From positions 3,624,001 through 3,688,000 of the forward strand of contig NZ_CP094669.1 of NCBI RefSeq assembly GCF_022827545.1: DNA of 64,000 bases. The letters are read 5' to 3'. Shown in pieces: positions 45,255 through 54,247 of this stretch. A program made the position numbers and the translations under genes. Positions within the stretch are counted from its first letter, which is position 1. Each line of letters starts with the position of its first letter. Source of the stretch: Hymenobacter tibetensis. GTDB lineage: Bacteria > Bacteroidota > Bacteroidia > Cytophagales > Hymenobacteraceae. A model generated the notes under the pieces. That model was given only the letters and a program-made list of their open reading frames with translations. It did not search any database and was not told the DNA's origin.

Positions 45255-45413
45255 ACTTCGTTTCTGCCTTATGCATAACCGTTCAGGTCGGCCGGCGAGT
45301 AGGCTGCGCTTCGGGCCTGGTCCACAAGCTACCGGATGGGCCCCGGACGAGCCATAGCAGCTCCTTCCCACGCCCCTCTGGGCAACGGGGTAGAGTGGTT
45401 AACTGATAAACTC

Positions 45414-45444
45414 TTACCTGCTGGGTCAAAAGACCGTACTTTTG
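45414..45444 (+). promoter_or_regulatory. Promoter of tetR
   Basis: TTA (45414-45416), a 20-bp spacer and TACTTTTG (45437-45444), an exact match to the Bacteroidota TAnnTTTG box. The operator at 45443 overlaps its end. Confidence 0.6.
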
Positions 45445-45456
45445 ACTTACTAGTCA
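45443..45456. promoter_or_regulatory. TetR autoregulatory operator candidate
   Basis: TGACT-TACT-AGTCA, the same arms as at 38876 and 44545 but with a 4-bp spacer; two more TGACT half-sites follow at 45462 and 45471. It overlaps the TAnnTTTG box, so binding would block transcription of tetR. Confidence 0.6.
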
Positions 45457-45476
45457 CAAACTGACTATTCTGACTT

Positions 45477-46097
45477 ATGGGAGTAGCAGAGCGAAAACTG
45501 CGCGAGAAAAAGCAGCGGGAAGAGGCCATTCTAGCGGCAGCCAAGCAAGTGTTCCAACAAAAAGGCTTGGTCGCGGCGACGATGGATGATATTGCCGCCG
45601 TGGCCGAGTTGGCGAAGGGCACCCTCTACCGGCACTACCGCAGCAAAGAGGATATCATGCTCCTTATCAATGAGCGGGCGTTACAGGAAATGCACGGGCA
45701 ATTTGTGCAGGTAACGGCAGCAGCCGCCACGGGGCTGGAAAAGATTTTGCGCTTGACGCAGGCGTACTACGCATTTTGCCTGGCTCACCCCGCCTACTTC
45801 GACTTCATCGCCTTCTTTGAATCCCCCTTTCCTAGTACGAACGTAGCAACGTTGTATGCCACCAACACGGCTATTCGGGAGTTGGTCATGCACCTCTTAG
45901 AGCAAGGCATGCAGGACGGATCTATCCGGACGGATCTTAAAGCCGAGCTGCTGACCAATATCATGTGGGCGAGCAGTTACGGGATTATGCAGCTCATCGT
46001 GAGCCGCGGCGGACACTTAACCGAAAACCAGGAAATCAACCTCGATGAGCTCTTCGCGACCTACCTGACGACCTTGACCGCGGGGCTTCGGCCTTGA
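45477..46097 (+). CDS. TetR-family transcriptional regulator
   Basis: 206 residues. The N-terminal HTH (about 8-55: FQQKGLVAATMDDIAAVAEL, then AKGTLYRHYRSKEDIM) is unmistakable; the C-terminal ligand-binding domain (about 60-200) is of the type found with RND pumps. It follows the RND operon and the DUF892 gene, and its promoter carries the palindrome also found before both, so it is the probable repressor of all three units. The ligand is not deducible. Confidence 0.92.
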   Translation: MGVAERKLREKKQREEAILAAAKQVFQQKGLVAATMDDIAAVAELAKGTLYRHYRSKEDIMLLINERALQEMHGQFVQVTAAAATGLEKILRLTQAYYAFCLAHPAYFDFIAFFESPFPSTNVATLYATNTAIRELVMHLLEQGMQDGSIRTDLKAELLTNIMWASSYGIMQLIVSRGGHLTENQEINLDELFATYLTTLTAGLRP

Positions 46098-46147
46098 GAG
46101 GGCCCAGTAAAAGTGACTTATTTGGGGCGTAAGGATGGCTCAGATTC

Positions 46148-47225
46148 TCATAGTGGCTGTTGCAGAACTCTCGCCTGTTAAGCGCCGTGACAAGTAGTAA
46201 TTCGTCTATCAACCAATAGTCCCTGATTCAGGGCTGGAAAAACCAGTTGGAGGCGGTGCCGGGGGCCTGGGCAGGACGACGGCGAGACCTACCCGCTGTT
46301 GGGACCGATATGTGAGAAGCTTTTCTTAGATTGTAGGCCATCGCGGCCAGCAACATCGTCTTGTGGGCACTAGCCCGGCTGCGCGTGTTGACCTGGCGCA
46401 GGCCGTAGTGCTGGAGCAAGCTACCAAAGACGGGCTCCACCGTGCTTTGGCACACAAGCCGCATCCGGTGCCCTTATCGGCTCTGCTGGCGGGCCAGCGC
46501 CCGGCGGTAGTGCGGGTCATACGCTGTGCGTGTCACCTTGCGCTTGTTGGTTTTAGGGGCACGGATGGCTTTGCGCGGACAGAGCCGGCAATCGCGGGTG
46601 GAGGCGCGGTAGGGCTTGAACAGGCCACCATCCAGACTCGTCTCGTAACTCCGAAAGGGCAGAAACTTACCGGCCGGACAGGTGAAGCAGTCTGCTTGGG
46701 CATCATAGGGAAAACCCTCCACGACCAGCTTGTAGTTGCCAAAGACGGGGATCCAGGGCGTGATGCCCTGCTGCTCGAGCAGAGCGTAGTTCACCCCGGT
46801 CGAGTAATTGGTGTCGGCTACCAGGTCTTGCAGGGGCACGCCCTGGGCGAGCAAGCGCTGGCGCAGGTGCGTAACCAGTTTAGGCAGGTACACACAGTCC
46901 CGGATATCGGCCAAGTCGGCCTGGACGTGGCTGATCACGCCATGGGCCGTGTCCACGGCCAGGCTGCAGTGGTAGTTCAAGGCGCGCGGTTTGCCGAGCT
47001 TGATAGAAATGCGCGCTTCCGGATCGGTCGGACTGTAGTGCGTTTTGTTGCTTATCAGACGGGCGCGGGGGCCTCGCGCACCAAAGAGTCCCGTCCAATG
47101 CTGGTACGCGCTCGGAGAGCCGAAAGCGCGTGACCTGCTGATCGGTGAACTGCTTCTGGCCTTGCAGCTGCTTGCTCCGAAACCCAACGCCGAATAGGTC
47201 ATACGTTCTGCAACAGCCACGATGA
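46148..47225 (-). mobile_element. Internally deleted IS1182-like insertion sequence
   Basis: Terminal inverted repeats 46148-46168 and 47205-47225 match over 20 of 21 positions. Between them lies only about 1.05 kb, too short for a full IS1182-family element (usually about 1.6-1.9 kb): the transposase N-terminal and C-terminal parts are present but the middle is missing. A further degraded copy lies at 28775. The element separates the TetR locus from the second RND region. Confidence 0.72.
46228..47163 (-). pseudogene. IS1182-family transposase, deleted and frameshifted
   Basis: Near the right end one frame reads QKQFTDQQVTRFRLSERVPA, the usual transposase N-terminus. The frame then jumps into the C-terminal DDE region: SNKTHYSPTDPEARISIKLG, LNYHCSLAVDTAHGVISHVQ, LVADTNYSTGVNYALLEQQG, then a Cys-rich block (CPAGKFLPF ... 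CRLCPRKA) and RRALARQQSR. A frameshift near 46474 leads to the end (STVEPVFGSLLQHYGLRQVN ... HKTMLLAAMAYNLRK, to about 46310). About 160 residues between the parts are missing. The open piece 46474-47280 extends beyond the element and begins in non-homologous sequence. Confidence 0.8.
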
Positions 47226-47380
47226 TATTCTGTGCCTTCCTTATGGCCTCAAACGGTCCAGCGGAACTCGACCACCTCACAAGAGTCTAACTATTGGCTT
47301 TGAATAGATGCCTCATCTCAACTGCGCCTAATACGCCCGCTAGCCAGAACCATTTCGACACGCTACCAGTTACAAAACAT

Positions 47381-47400
47381 TAACTCATGCGCATGAGGTA
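47381..47400. promoter_or_regulatory. Palindromic operator candidate before the first arsR
   Basis: CTCATGCGCATGAG (47384-47397) is a perfect 14-bp palindrome, extended to 20 bp with one mismatch per side, 25 bp before the ArsR start. Size and position suit autoregulation by a winged-HTH dimer. Confidence 0.5.
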
Positions 47401-47425
47401 AAAACATTGCTTATCTTTACTTTCC

Positions 47426-47713
47426 ATGGATACCAAGTCCCTCGTCAAGTTAGCTAAGTCGCTGAGCGACCCTACTCGTCTTCGCTTGTTGCAGGAGATT
47501 GCCAAAGGAGATATCACGGTGTGTGCCGACTTATTTCAGTACGTGCCTATCAGCCAGCCCTCCATGTCGCAGCATCTAAAAGCCCTCTGCGAGGCGGGTT
47601 TACTGGAATCGCACAAGGAAGGCCGGAACATGTGTATGTCCATTAATGCTGAAAAGCTAAAGGAGCTGGAAGATTTCCTGCAACTGCTTAAACCGGCAGT
47701 AACTCCACGTTAA
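47426..47713 (+). CDS. ArsR-family transcriptional regulator (first of a pair)
   Basis: 95 residues: MDTKSLVKLAKSLSDPTRLR, VPISQPSMSQHLKALCEAGL (recognition helix), LESHKEGRNMCMSINAEKL. The classic metal site CxCxxC is not present, although several Cys occur, so a non-metal or redox signal is possible. It is very similar to the regulator at 53875 on the other side of the RND operon. A textbook terminator follows at 47733, so it is transcribed separately from the pump genes. Confidence 0.92.
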   Translation: MDTKSLVKLAKSLSDPTRLRLLQEIAKGDITVCADLFQYVPISQPSMSQHLKALCEAGLLESHKEGRNMCMSINAEKLKELEDFLQLLKPAVTPR

Positions 47714-47732
47714 TTCCTTGGCCCATTCTCAG

Positions 47733-47768
47733 CCCGTTGGTGGTATCGCCAACGGGTTTTTATTTTTT
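47733..47768 (+). terminator. Rho-independent terminator of the first arsR
   Basis: 8-bp perfect stem (47733-47740 with 47749-47756), 8-nt loop, then TTTTTATTTTTT. Confidence 0.88.
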
Positions 47769-47781
47769 AAAACATTATTGG

Positions 47782-47811
47782 TTGCTTATGCATTTATAGC
47801 CGATACCTTTG
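47782..47811 (+). promoter_or_regulatory. Promoter of the second RND operon
   Basis: TTG (47782-47784), a 19-bp spacer and TACCTTTG (47804-47811), an exact Bacteroidota-type promoter about 170 bp before the adaptor start. The following leader has no recognised element. Confidence 0.65.
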
Positions 47812-47977
47812 CTGATGCTTAGCAGGAAAGCTAGTGGCTGCCAGCAAAGGGCTTTACCCCGGTTTTTTTTGCCTCATTACATAATCTCATGCTTATCAGA
47901 TGATGTATTGGCGCCTATTCGTAGCCTATCAACGCACACCACTTCCCCCATTACCCTCACTTGGGTTGCTTTTACTG

Positions 47978-49138
47978 ATGAAACTATCTTCTCTTTTAGC
48001 CGGCAGCGTGCTGCTGGCGAGCTGTGCGGAGCAGCAAGCCCCGCAACAGGCCCTGGCCCCGCCGGCCCTGCCGGTACAAGCCCTGCATACCGGTACCGAA
48101 ACCACGTACCAGGATTACCCGGCTTCCATTGAGGGCGTCGTCAACGTGGAGATTCGGGCGCAGGTCGCGGGGGTACTCGACCGTGTCCTGGTCGATGAGG
48201 GCGCAGCGGTGCGCAAAGGCCAGCCACTGTTCAAAATCAACGACGCGCCCTACCGGGAGCGGCTGAATAATGCGTTGGCGGCCCAGCAAGCGGCCGCTGG
48301 GTCGGTGACCAGCGCGCAAGTGGAGGTCGATCGATTCGCTCCGCTGGTGCAGAACAAGGTCGTATCGGAGGTGCAACTGCAAACGGCCCAGGCGGCCCTG
48401 GTCGTCGCCAAAGCCAACTTGCAGCGCGCCAAGGCCGAGGTTAGCAGTGCCCGGATCAACCTTGGTTACACGACCATTACGGCTCCAGTGAGTGGCTACC
48501 TGGGGCGGCTGCAAACCAAGCAGGGTAGCCTGGTAGGCCCCACCGATGCTCAGGCCCTAACGCAACTCTCCGATGTGCACGAGGTGCACACCTACTTCGC
48601 GTTGGGCGAGGACGATTTTGTCACCTTCCGCAAACAGTACGCCGGCCGGACGCTGCAAGACAAGCTCGCGCACCTGCCGCCGGTGGCCCTGGTGCTGGCC
48701 GACCAAAGCACCTACCCCACGCGCGGCAAGGTGGACATGGTGGACGGGCAGTTCAACAAAACGACGGGGGCCGTGACCTTGCGCGCCACCTTCCCCAACG
48801 CCAATGGGCTGCTGCGCTCGGGCAACACGGGCACCATCCGACTGGCCCTCCAGCACCCTGATGTGCTGCTGGTCCCCACTGCCGCCACCGTGGAGTTGCA
48901 GGACCGCGTGTTCGTGTACGCGGTGGGCGACAGCAACCGCGTCAGCCGCCAGGCCATTACCATTCAGGGCAAGAGCGGAGCCAACTACCTGGTGAGCGAG
49001 GGCGTGAAAGACGGCGACCGGATCGTGCTGCAAGGCATCGACCATTTGCAGGAAGGCCAAATCATCCAGCCCACCCAAGCTTCCAAGGCCAGCGCCGCCG
49101 TGCCGGGCAAGGCAGCCACCCAATCCGTTCAGAATTAA
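47978..49138 (+). CDS. RND efflux periplasmic adaptor subunit (AcrA/MexA-like)
   Basis: 386 residues from the ATG at 47978 (MKLSSLLAGSVLLASC, a lipoprotein signal with Cys at 16); the frame is open 26 codons upstream. Barrel-sandwich halves VVNVEIRAQVAGVLDRVLVD and LGYTTITAPVSGYLGRL flank a coiled-coil hairpin (about 95-160); then a beta-barrel and a membrane-proximal domain (AATVELQDRVFVYAVGD). It lies 12 bp before the permease. Confidence 0.92.
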   Translation: MKLSSLLAGSVLLASCAEQQAPQQALAPPALPVQALHTGTETTYQDYPASIEGVVNVEIRAQVAGVLDRVLVDEGAAVRKGQPLFKINDAPYRERLNNALAAQQAAAGSVTSAQVEVDRFAPLVQNKVVSEVQLQTAQAALVVAKANLQRAKAEVSSARINLGYTTITAPVSGYLGRLQTKQGSLVGPTDAQALTQLSDVHEVHTYFALGEDDFVTFRKQYAGRTLQDKLAHLPPVALVLADQSTYPTRGKVDMVDGQFNKTTGAVTLRATFPNANGLLRSGNTGTIRLALQHPDVLLVPTAATVELQDRVFVYAVGDSNRVSRQAITIQGKSGANYLVSEGVKDGDRIVLQGIDHLQEGQIIQPTQASKASAAVPGKAATQSVQN

Positions 49139-49150
49139 CTGTTTCCGGTC

Positions 49151-52100
49151 ATGTTTAAGGTATTTATTGAACGGCCCGTACTGGCCACCGTCATCTCCAT
49201 TCTGCTGGTGATTTTGGGGGGGCTGGCCTTGTGGAAGCTGCCACTTCAGCAGTTTCCCGACATTGCGCCCCCCGCGGTGCTGGTGACGGCTACCTATCCG
49301 GGGGCAAATGCCGAGACGCTGCTGCGCTCCGTGGCGCCCTCGCTGGAAGAGTCTATCAACGGCGTGGAGAACATGGTGTACATGAGCTCGACAGCCAGCA
49401 ACGACGGCTCGCTGGCGATTACGGTGAGTTTCCGGCTGGGCACCGACCCCGACCAGGCGGCCGTGAACGTGCAGAACCGGGTGGCGCAGGCCACCAGCCA
49501 GCTGCCCGCCGAGGTGGTGCAGCAGGGCGTAACCGTGGCCAAGCAGCAGAACAGCATGGTGGTTGTGCTCAACCTCTATTCCGATGATGCGCGCCAGTAC
49601 GACCAAACCTTTTTGACGAACTACGCCCAAATCAACCTGGTGCCCGAGCTCAAACGCATTCCAGGCATCGGGTCGGCGGTGCTGTTTGGGGGCAACCGCG
49701 CCTACTCCATGCGCATCTGGCTGAACCCGGCCCAGCTGGCCAGCTACAACCTCACGCCGGCCGAGGTAATGGCCGCCATTCAGGACAAAAACCTGGAGGC
49801 TGCCCCCGGCCGCCTGGGCGAGAGCAGCCAGGAAGCCTTTGAGTACGTCATCAAGTACAAAGGCAAGCGCAGCCAGCCCACGGACTACGAAAATATGATT
49901 GTCCGGGCCAATGCCGACGGCTCGATGCTGCGCCTCAAGGACGTGGCGCGGGTGGAGTTCGGCTCGGCGACCTATAACGGCGACGTGCGCATTTCGGGCA
50001 AGCCGGGCATCAACATCGGCATCTTCCAAACGGCCGGCTCGAACGCCAACGAGCTGCAGATTGCCGTGGCGCAGGTGATGCAGAAGCTGGAAAAGGACCT
50101 GCCCAAAGGCGTGAAGCAACAGACGCTCTACACCACTAAAACGGCGCTGGATGCCTCCATCGAGCAGGTGGAACACACGCTGGTGGAGGCCTTTATTTTG
50201 GTGTTCATCGTGGTGTTCATCTTCCTGCAGGATTTCCGCTCGACCTTGATTCCGGCCATTGCCGTGCCGGTGGCCATCGTGGGCACGTTCTTTTTCATGC
50301 AGCTGGTGGGCTTTTCCATCAACCTGCTCACGCTCTTTGCGCTGGTGCTGGCCATCGGCATCGTGGTCGATGATGCCATTGTGGTGGTGGAGGCCGTGCA
50401 CAGCAAGCTGGAGGAAGGCGCCCACTCGGTGAAAGCGGCCACCACGCAGGCCATGAGCGAGATTACCGGGGCCATCATTTCCATTACCCTGGTGATGGCG
50501 GCCGTGTTTCTGCCGGTGGGCTTAATGGACGGCTCGACGGGGGTGTTCTACCGCCAGTTTGCCTTTACGATGGCCATTGCCATCGTCATTTCGGCCGTCA
50601 ACGCCCTGACATTGAGCCCCGCCCTGGCGGCGCTCTTTCTCAAGCACACCCCGCACGACGGGGAACATGCCGCCCCGAGCACGTTTAAAACCCGCTTTTT
50701 TGCGGGCTTCAACCGCAGCTTCGAGCGGCTGACTACTCGCTACGTGGGTAGTATTAAATTCCTGATCCGCCACAAGTGGGTGGGGCTGAGCGGTCTGGTG
50801 CTGGTGGCCGTGCTCACCGGCTGGCTGGCCAAGCGCACGCCCTCCGGCTTTATCCCGTCGGAAGACCAGGGCTTTGTGGCTATTGCCATGTCCCTGCCGG
50901 CCGGCGCGTCGCTCGACCGCACCAACCACGTGGGCTTGCAGTTGGAGGAGCAACTGCGTACCATGCCGTCCGTCGAGAAAATCAACCTGCTGACGGGCTT
51001 TAGCATCCTGACTTCGTCGAACAGCGCCTCGGCGCTCACGGCGTTCGTCATTCTGAAACCCATCCCGGAGCGGGGCGCGGTGCAGGACATCAACGCCATC
51101 ATGGCCACCATCCGCGAGAAGGCGGCGGCGACCATCAAGGGGGCCGATACCTTCGTGTTTACCACGCCCACCGTGCCGGGCTTCGGCAACGTGGAAGGCC
51201 TGGAAGTGGTGTTGCAGGACCGCACCGGCGGCGAGCTGCCTAAGCTCGGACGGGTGGGCCAGGACTTTATTGCCGAGCTGATGAAGCAGCCAGCAATCGG
51301 CGTGGCCTTCACCTCGTTCCGGGCCGACTACCCCCAACTAGAGGCGGAAGTGGACGAGGTGAAAGCGGCCCAATTGGGCGTGGGCGTGCAGCGCGTGCTG
51401 CAAACCATGCAGGCCTACTTCGGCAGCGCCCAAGCCTCGGATTTCAACCGCTTTGGCAAGTACTACCGGGTGGTGGTGCAGGCCGACAAGGCCAACCGCG
51501 CTGACCCCTCGGCCCTGAACGGGGTGTTTGTGAAAAACGACCGGGGCGAGATGGTGCCCCTGGCCACGCTGGTGCGCCTCAAGCGGGTGTTCGGGCCGGA
51601 AACGGCCTCGCGCTACAACCTCTTCAATGCCTTGACCATTAACGCGGTGCCCAAAAAAGGCTATAGCTCCGGCGATGCCATCAAGGCCGTGGAGCTGGTG
51701 GCCGAGAAGTACTTGCCCGCGGGCTACACCCACGAGTTTTCGGGCTTGACGCGCGAGGAAATCTCGTCGGGCAATCAGTCGACTGTCGTGTTCCTGATGT
51801 GTTTGGTGTTCGTGTATTTCCTGCTGGCGGCCCAGTACGAGAGCTACATCCTGCCCTTTGCCGTGCTGCTGTCGCTGCCGGCGGGCATGGTCGGGGTGTT
51901 CGCGGCCATCGGCTTTGCCGGCATCACCAACAACATCTACGTGCAGGTGGCTTTGATTATGCTCATTGGCCTGCTGGCCAAGAACGCCATCCTCATTGTG
52001 GAGTTTGCCTTGCAGCGCCGCCACGCGGGCGAGCCGCTGGTGCAGGCCGCGCTCAATGCCTCGGCTTCGCGCCTGCGCCCCATCCTGATGACCTCGCTGG

Positions 52101-52348
52101 CCTTCGTGGTCGGGCTGCTGCCCATGATGCGGGCCCAGGGTCCTTCCGCGCAGGGCAACCATTCCATCAGCATCGGGGCCGCGGGCGGCATGCTCACGGG
52201 CGTGGTGCTCGGCCTGTTCCTCATCCCGCTGCTATTCGTGATTTTTCAACGCCTGAACGAGCGCCTCAGCGGTACGCCCGGTTCCCAAGCGCCCAGCCCG
52301 GCTTCCGCTGAGCTGAAGCGGGTGCCGGCCCACGCCACGGTTAGCTAA
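49151..52348 (+). CDS. RND efflux permease, HAE1 (AcrB/MexB) family
   Basis: 1065 residues. MFKVFIERPVLATVISILLV (TM1), FPDIAPPAVLVTATYPGANA and ESINGVENMVYMSSTASNDG are hallmark AcrB-family stretches. TM4 carries the Asp pair in IGIVVDDAIVVVEAV, and the second half has LIGLLAKNAILIVEFA with the relay Lys. Hydrophobic drugs, dyes or detergents are the usual substrates. It belongs to a different subfamily from the permease at 40034, so the two pumps are not duplicates. Confidence 0.95.
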   Translation: MFKVFIERPVLATVISILLVILGGLALWKLPLQQFPDIAPPAVLVTATYPGANAETLLRSVAPSLEESINGVENMVYMSSTASNDGSLAITVSFRLGTDPDQAAVNVQNRVAQATSQLPAEVVQQGVTVAKQQNSMVVVLNLYSDDARQYDQTFLTNYAQINLVPELKRIPGIGSAVLFGGNRAYSMRIWLNPAQLASYNLTPAEVMAAIQDKNLEAAPGRLGESSQEAFEYVIKYKGKRSQPTDYENMIVRANADGSMLRLKDVARVEFGSATYNGDVRISGKPGINIGIFQTAGSNANELQIAVAQVMQKLEKDLPKGVKQQTLYTTKTALDASIEQVEHTLVEAFILVFIVVFIFLQDFRSTLIPAIAVPVAIVGTFFFMQLVGFSINLLTLFALVLAIGIVVDDAIVVVEAVHSKLEEGAHSVKAATTQAMSEITGAIISITLVMAAVFLPVGLMDGSTGVFYRQFAFTMAIAIVISAVNALTLSPALAALFLKHTPHDGEHAAPSTFKTRFFAGFNRSFERLTTRYVGSIKFLIRHKWVGLSGLVLVAVLTGWLAKRTPSGFIPSEDQGFVAIAMSLPAGASLDRTNHVGLQLEEQLRTMPSVEKINLLTGFSILTSSNSASALTAFVILKPIPERGAVQDINAIMATIREKAAATIKGADTFVFTTPTVPGFGNVEGLEVVLQDRTGGELPKLGRVGQDFIAELMKQPAIGVAFTSFRADYPQLEAEVDEVKAAQLGVGVQRVLQTMQAYFGSAQASDFNRFGKYYRVVVQADKANRADPSALNGVFVKNDRGEMVPLATLVRLKRVFGPETASRYNLFNALTINAVPKKGYSSGDAIKAVELVAEKYLPAGYTHEFSGLTREEISSGNQSTVVFLMCLVFVYFLLAAQYESYILPFAVLLSLPAGMVGVFAAIGFAGITNNIYVQVALIMLIGLLAKNAILIVEFALQRRHAGEPLVQAALNASASRLRPILMTSLAFVVGLLPMMRAQGPSAQGNHSISIGAAGGMLTGVVLGLFLIPLLFVIFQRLNERLSGTPGSQAPSPASAELKRVPAHATVS

Positions 52349-52353
52349 CCCCC

Positions 52354-53781
52354 ATGACTACTTCTAGAAAAACTCTCTGGCACCAACTACCGCTGGTGCT
52401 GGCCGGGCTGCTATTGGCAGCTTCCTGCAACGTGTCGAAAGACGTTCCCCTACCCTCCCTGCCGCTGCCGGCCACCTACCGCACGGCGACCAACGCCGAT
52501 ACAACTTCCGTGGTCAATTTGCCCTGGCGGAGCTTTTTCACCGAGCCGGCCTTGCAGCAACTGCTCGACAGCGCCACCCGGCGCAACAACGACTTGCAGC
52601 TGGCTATTCAGAATATCGCCTCGGCGCAGGCTACTCTCAAGCAGGCTCGACTCGGCTACTTTCCGGCCGCGACCTTGCAAGCGGGCGTAACGACCAATCG
52701 GCCCTCCAACAACAGCCTGAACGGTATTTCCCTCAGCCAGTTTCTGGGCACCAAGCACATCGAGGATTACAACCTCTCGCCGGCCATCAGCTGGGAAGCC
52801 GACATTTGGGGCAAAATTCGCAGCCGCAAGCAGGAGGCGCTGGCCGCCTACCTGCAAAGCCAGGAAGCCCGCAAGGCCGTGCAAACGCAGGTGGTAGCGC
52901 AAGTGGCCCAGGGCTACTACAACCTGCTCATGCTGGACACCCAGCTAGCCGTGGCCCGGCGCAACTTCGCCCTCACGGACAGCACCCTGCGCTTCACCCG
53001 GCTGCAGTTCACCGCTGGCCAGGTGACGGCGCTGGCCGTGCAGCAGGTCGAGGTGCAGCGCCTGACGGCGGCCGGCCTCATTCCCGAGTTCGAGCAGGCC
53101 ATCACGGTGCAGGAAGATGCCCTAAGCATCTTGGCCGGGCGGATGCCGGGCGGCATTAGCCGCACCGGCAACCTGCTGCGGGTGCAAGTGCCGGTCGTGG
53201 CCGCGGGCGGGGTGCCGGCGGCGCTCCTGGCCCGGCGGCCCGACGTGCGCAGTGCCGAACTGGCCCTCGACCGGGCCAACGCCACGGTGGGCTACACCAA
53301 AGCCCAGCTCTACCCCACGCTGGCCATCACGGCCCAGGGCGGCCTCAACGCCTTCCAGGCCAGCAACTGGTTTAGCGTGCCGGCCTCGTTGTTTGGCACG
53401 GCCGCCGCGGGGCTCACGCAGCCGCTGTTTCAGCGCGGGGCGTTGCGCACGCAGTACCAGCAGGCCCAAATTGACCGCGAGCGGACGGTGATTCAGTTTC
53501 GCCAGCAGGTGCTGGTAGCGGTGGGTGAAGTGTCGGATGCCCTCGGGCAAATCACGCGCACGCAGACCCAGCAGGCCCTAGCGACGGAGCGCGTCAGCAC
53601 GCTACGCCAGGCGACGACTAATGCCAACCTGCTGTTCCGCAGCGGCCTGGCCAGCTACCTGGAAGTCATCACGGCCCAGAGCAACGCGCTGCAAAGCGAG
53701 CTGGAACTGGCTTCGCTCAAACGCACCCAGCTAGGGGCCAATGTGGAGTTGTACCGGGCCGTGGGCGGCGGCTGGCAGTAG
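52354..53781 (+). CDS. Outer-membrane efflux lipoprotein (NodT/OprM-like)
   Basis: 475 residues. Lipoprotein signal (LVLAGLLLAASCNVS, Cys about 26). OMF repeats: NLPWRSFFTEPALQQLLDSA, RRNNDLQLAIQNIASAQATL, SWEADIWGKIRSRKQEALAA and RPDVRSAELALDRANATVG; near the end LLFRSGLASYLEVITAQSNA. It starts 5 bp after the permease stop. It completes the second tripartite pump. Confidence 0.93.
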   Translation: MTTSRKTLWHQLPLVLAGLLLAASCNVSKDVPLPSLPLPATYRTATNADTTSVVNLPWRSFFTEPALQQLLDSATRRNNDLQLAIQNIASAQATLKQARLGYFPAATLQAGVTTNRPSNNSLNGISLSQFLGTKHIEDYNLSPAISWEADIWGKIRSRKQEALAAYLQSQEARKAVQTQVVAQVAQGYYNLLMLDTQLAVARRNFALTDSTLRFTRLQFTAGQVTALAVQQVEVQRLTAAGLIPEFEQAITVQEDALSILAGRMPGGISRTGNLLRVQVPVVAAGGVPAALLARRPDVRSAELALDRANATVGYTKAQLYPTLAITAQGGLNAFQASNWFSVPASLFGTAAAGLTQPLFQRGALRTQYQQAQIDRERTVIQFRQQVLVAVGEVSDALGQITRTQTQQALATERVSTLRQATTNANLLFRSGLASYLEVITAQSNALQSELELASLKRTQLGANVELYRAVGGGWQ

Positions 53782-53874
53782 GAAACAGCCTACAAGCCGC
53801 TAATCACGCTACGCACGCTCCCTACTTCGGCCAGCGAATGCCAAGCAAAATCCTCCTCTCCCCACCCTCCTGTT

Positions 53875-54150
53875 ATGGATACCAAGTCTCTCGTCAAGCT
53901 AGCCAAGTCGCTGAGCGACCCCAGCCGCCTGCGCATGCTGCAGGAGATTGCGCGGGCCCAGCGGCTGGGATGCGCCAATCTGTATGCGTTTGTGCCCATC
54001 AGTCAATCTTCCATGTCGCAGCACGTCAAGGCGCTGGTAGATGCGGGGCTGGTTGATTCGTGTAAGGAGGGCCGCAACATGTACTTGACTATCAACACCG
54101 AAAAGCTGCAGGAGCTGGAAAGCTTTCTGCAGTTGCTGAAGATGCCTTAG
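53875..54150 (+). CDS. ArsR-family transcriptional regulator (second of a pair)
   Basis: 91 residues and nearly the same start as the protein at 47426: MDTKSLVKLAKSLSDPSRLR, VPISQSSMSQHVKALVDAGL, CKEGRNMYLTINTEKLQELE. The recognition helix differs in a few positions. It lies between the pump operon and the redox cluster, 94 bp after the outer-membrane gene, and may control the downstream genes. No CxCxxC metal site. Confidence 0.92.
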   Translation: MDTKSLVKLAKSLSDPSRLRMLQEIARAQRLGCANLYAFVPISQSSMSQHVKALVDAGLVDSCKEGRNMYLTINTEKLQELESFLQLLKMP

Positions 54151-54247
54151 CTCTCCTGTAGCAAATCACTGCTGCACAATGCCTTTTGCAGGGCGGGCCG
54201 CAGGAGGTTTTCGTCGTGGAAACAAGCAACTACTTAACCCCCATCCC

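Noticed and set aside
48557..50425. Long minus-strand open frame opposite the second RND operon
   Set aside because: It lies antisense to the adaptor and permease, is His/Gly/Arg-rich without any domain, and is the mirror of GC-rich codon usage.
50522..51337. Minus-strand frame inside the HAE1 permease
   Set aside because: Low-complexity antisense shadow of a well-supported gene; no motif or start context.
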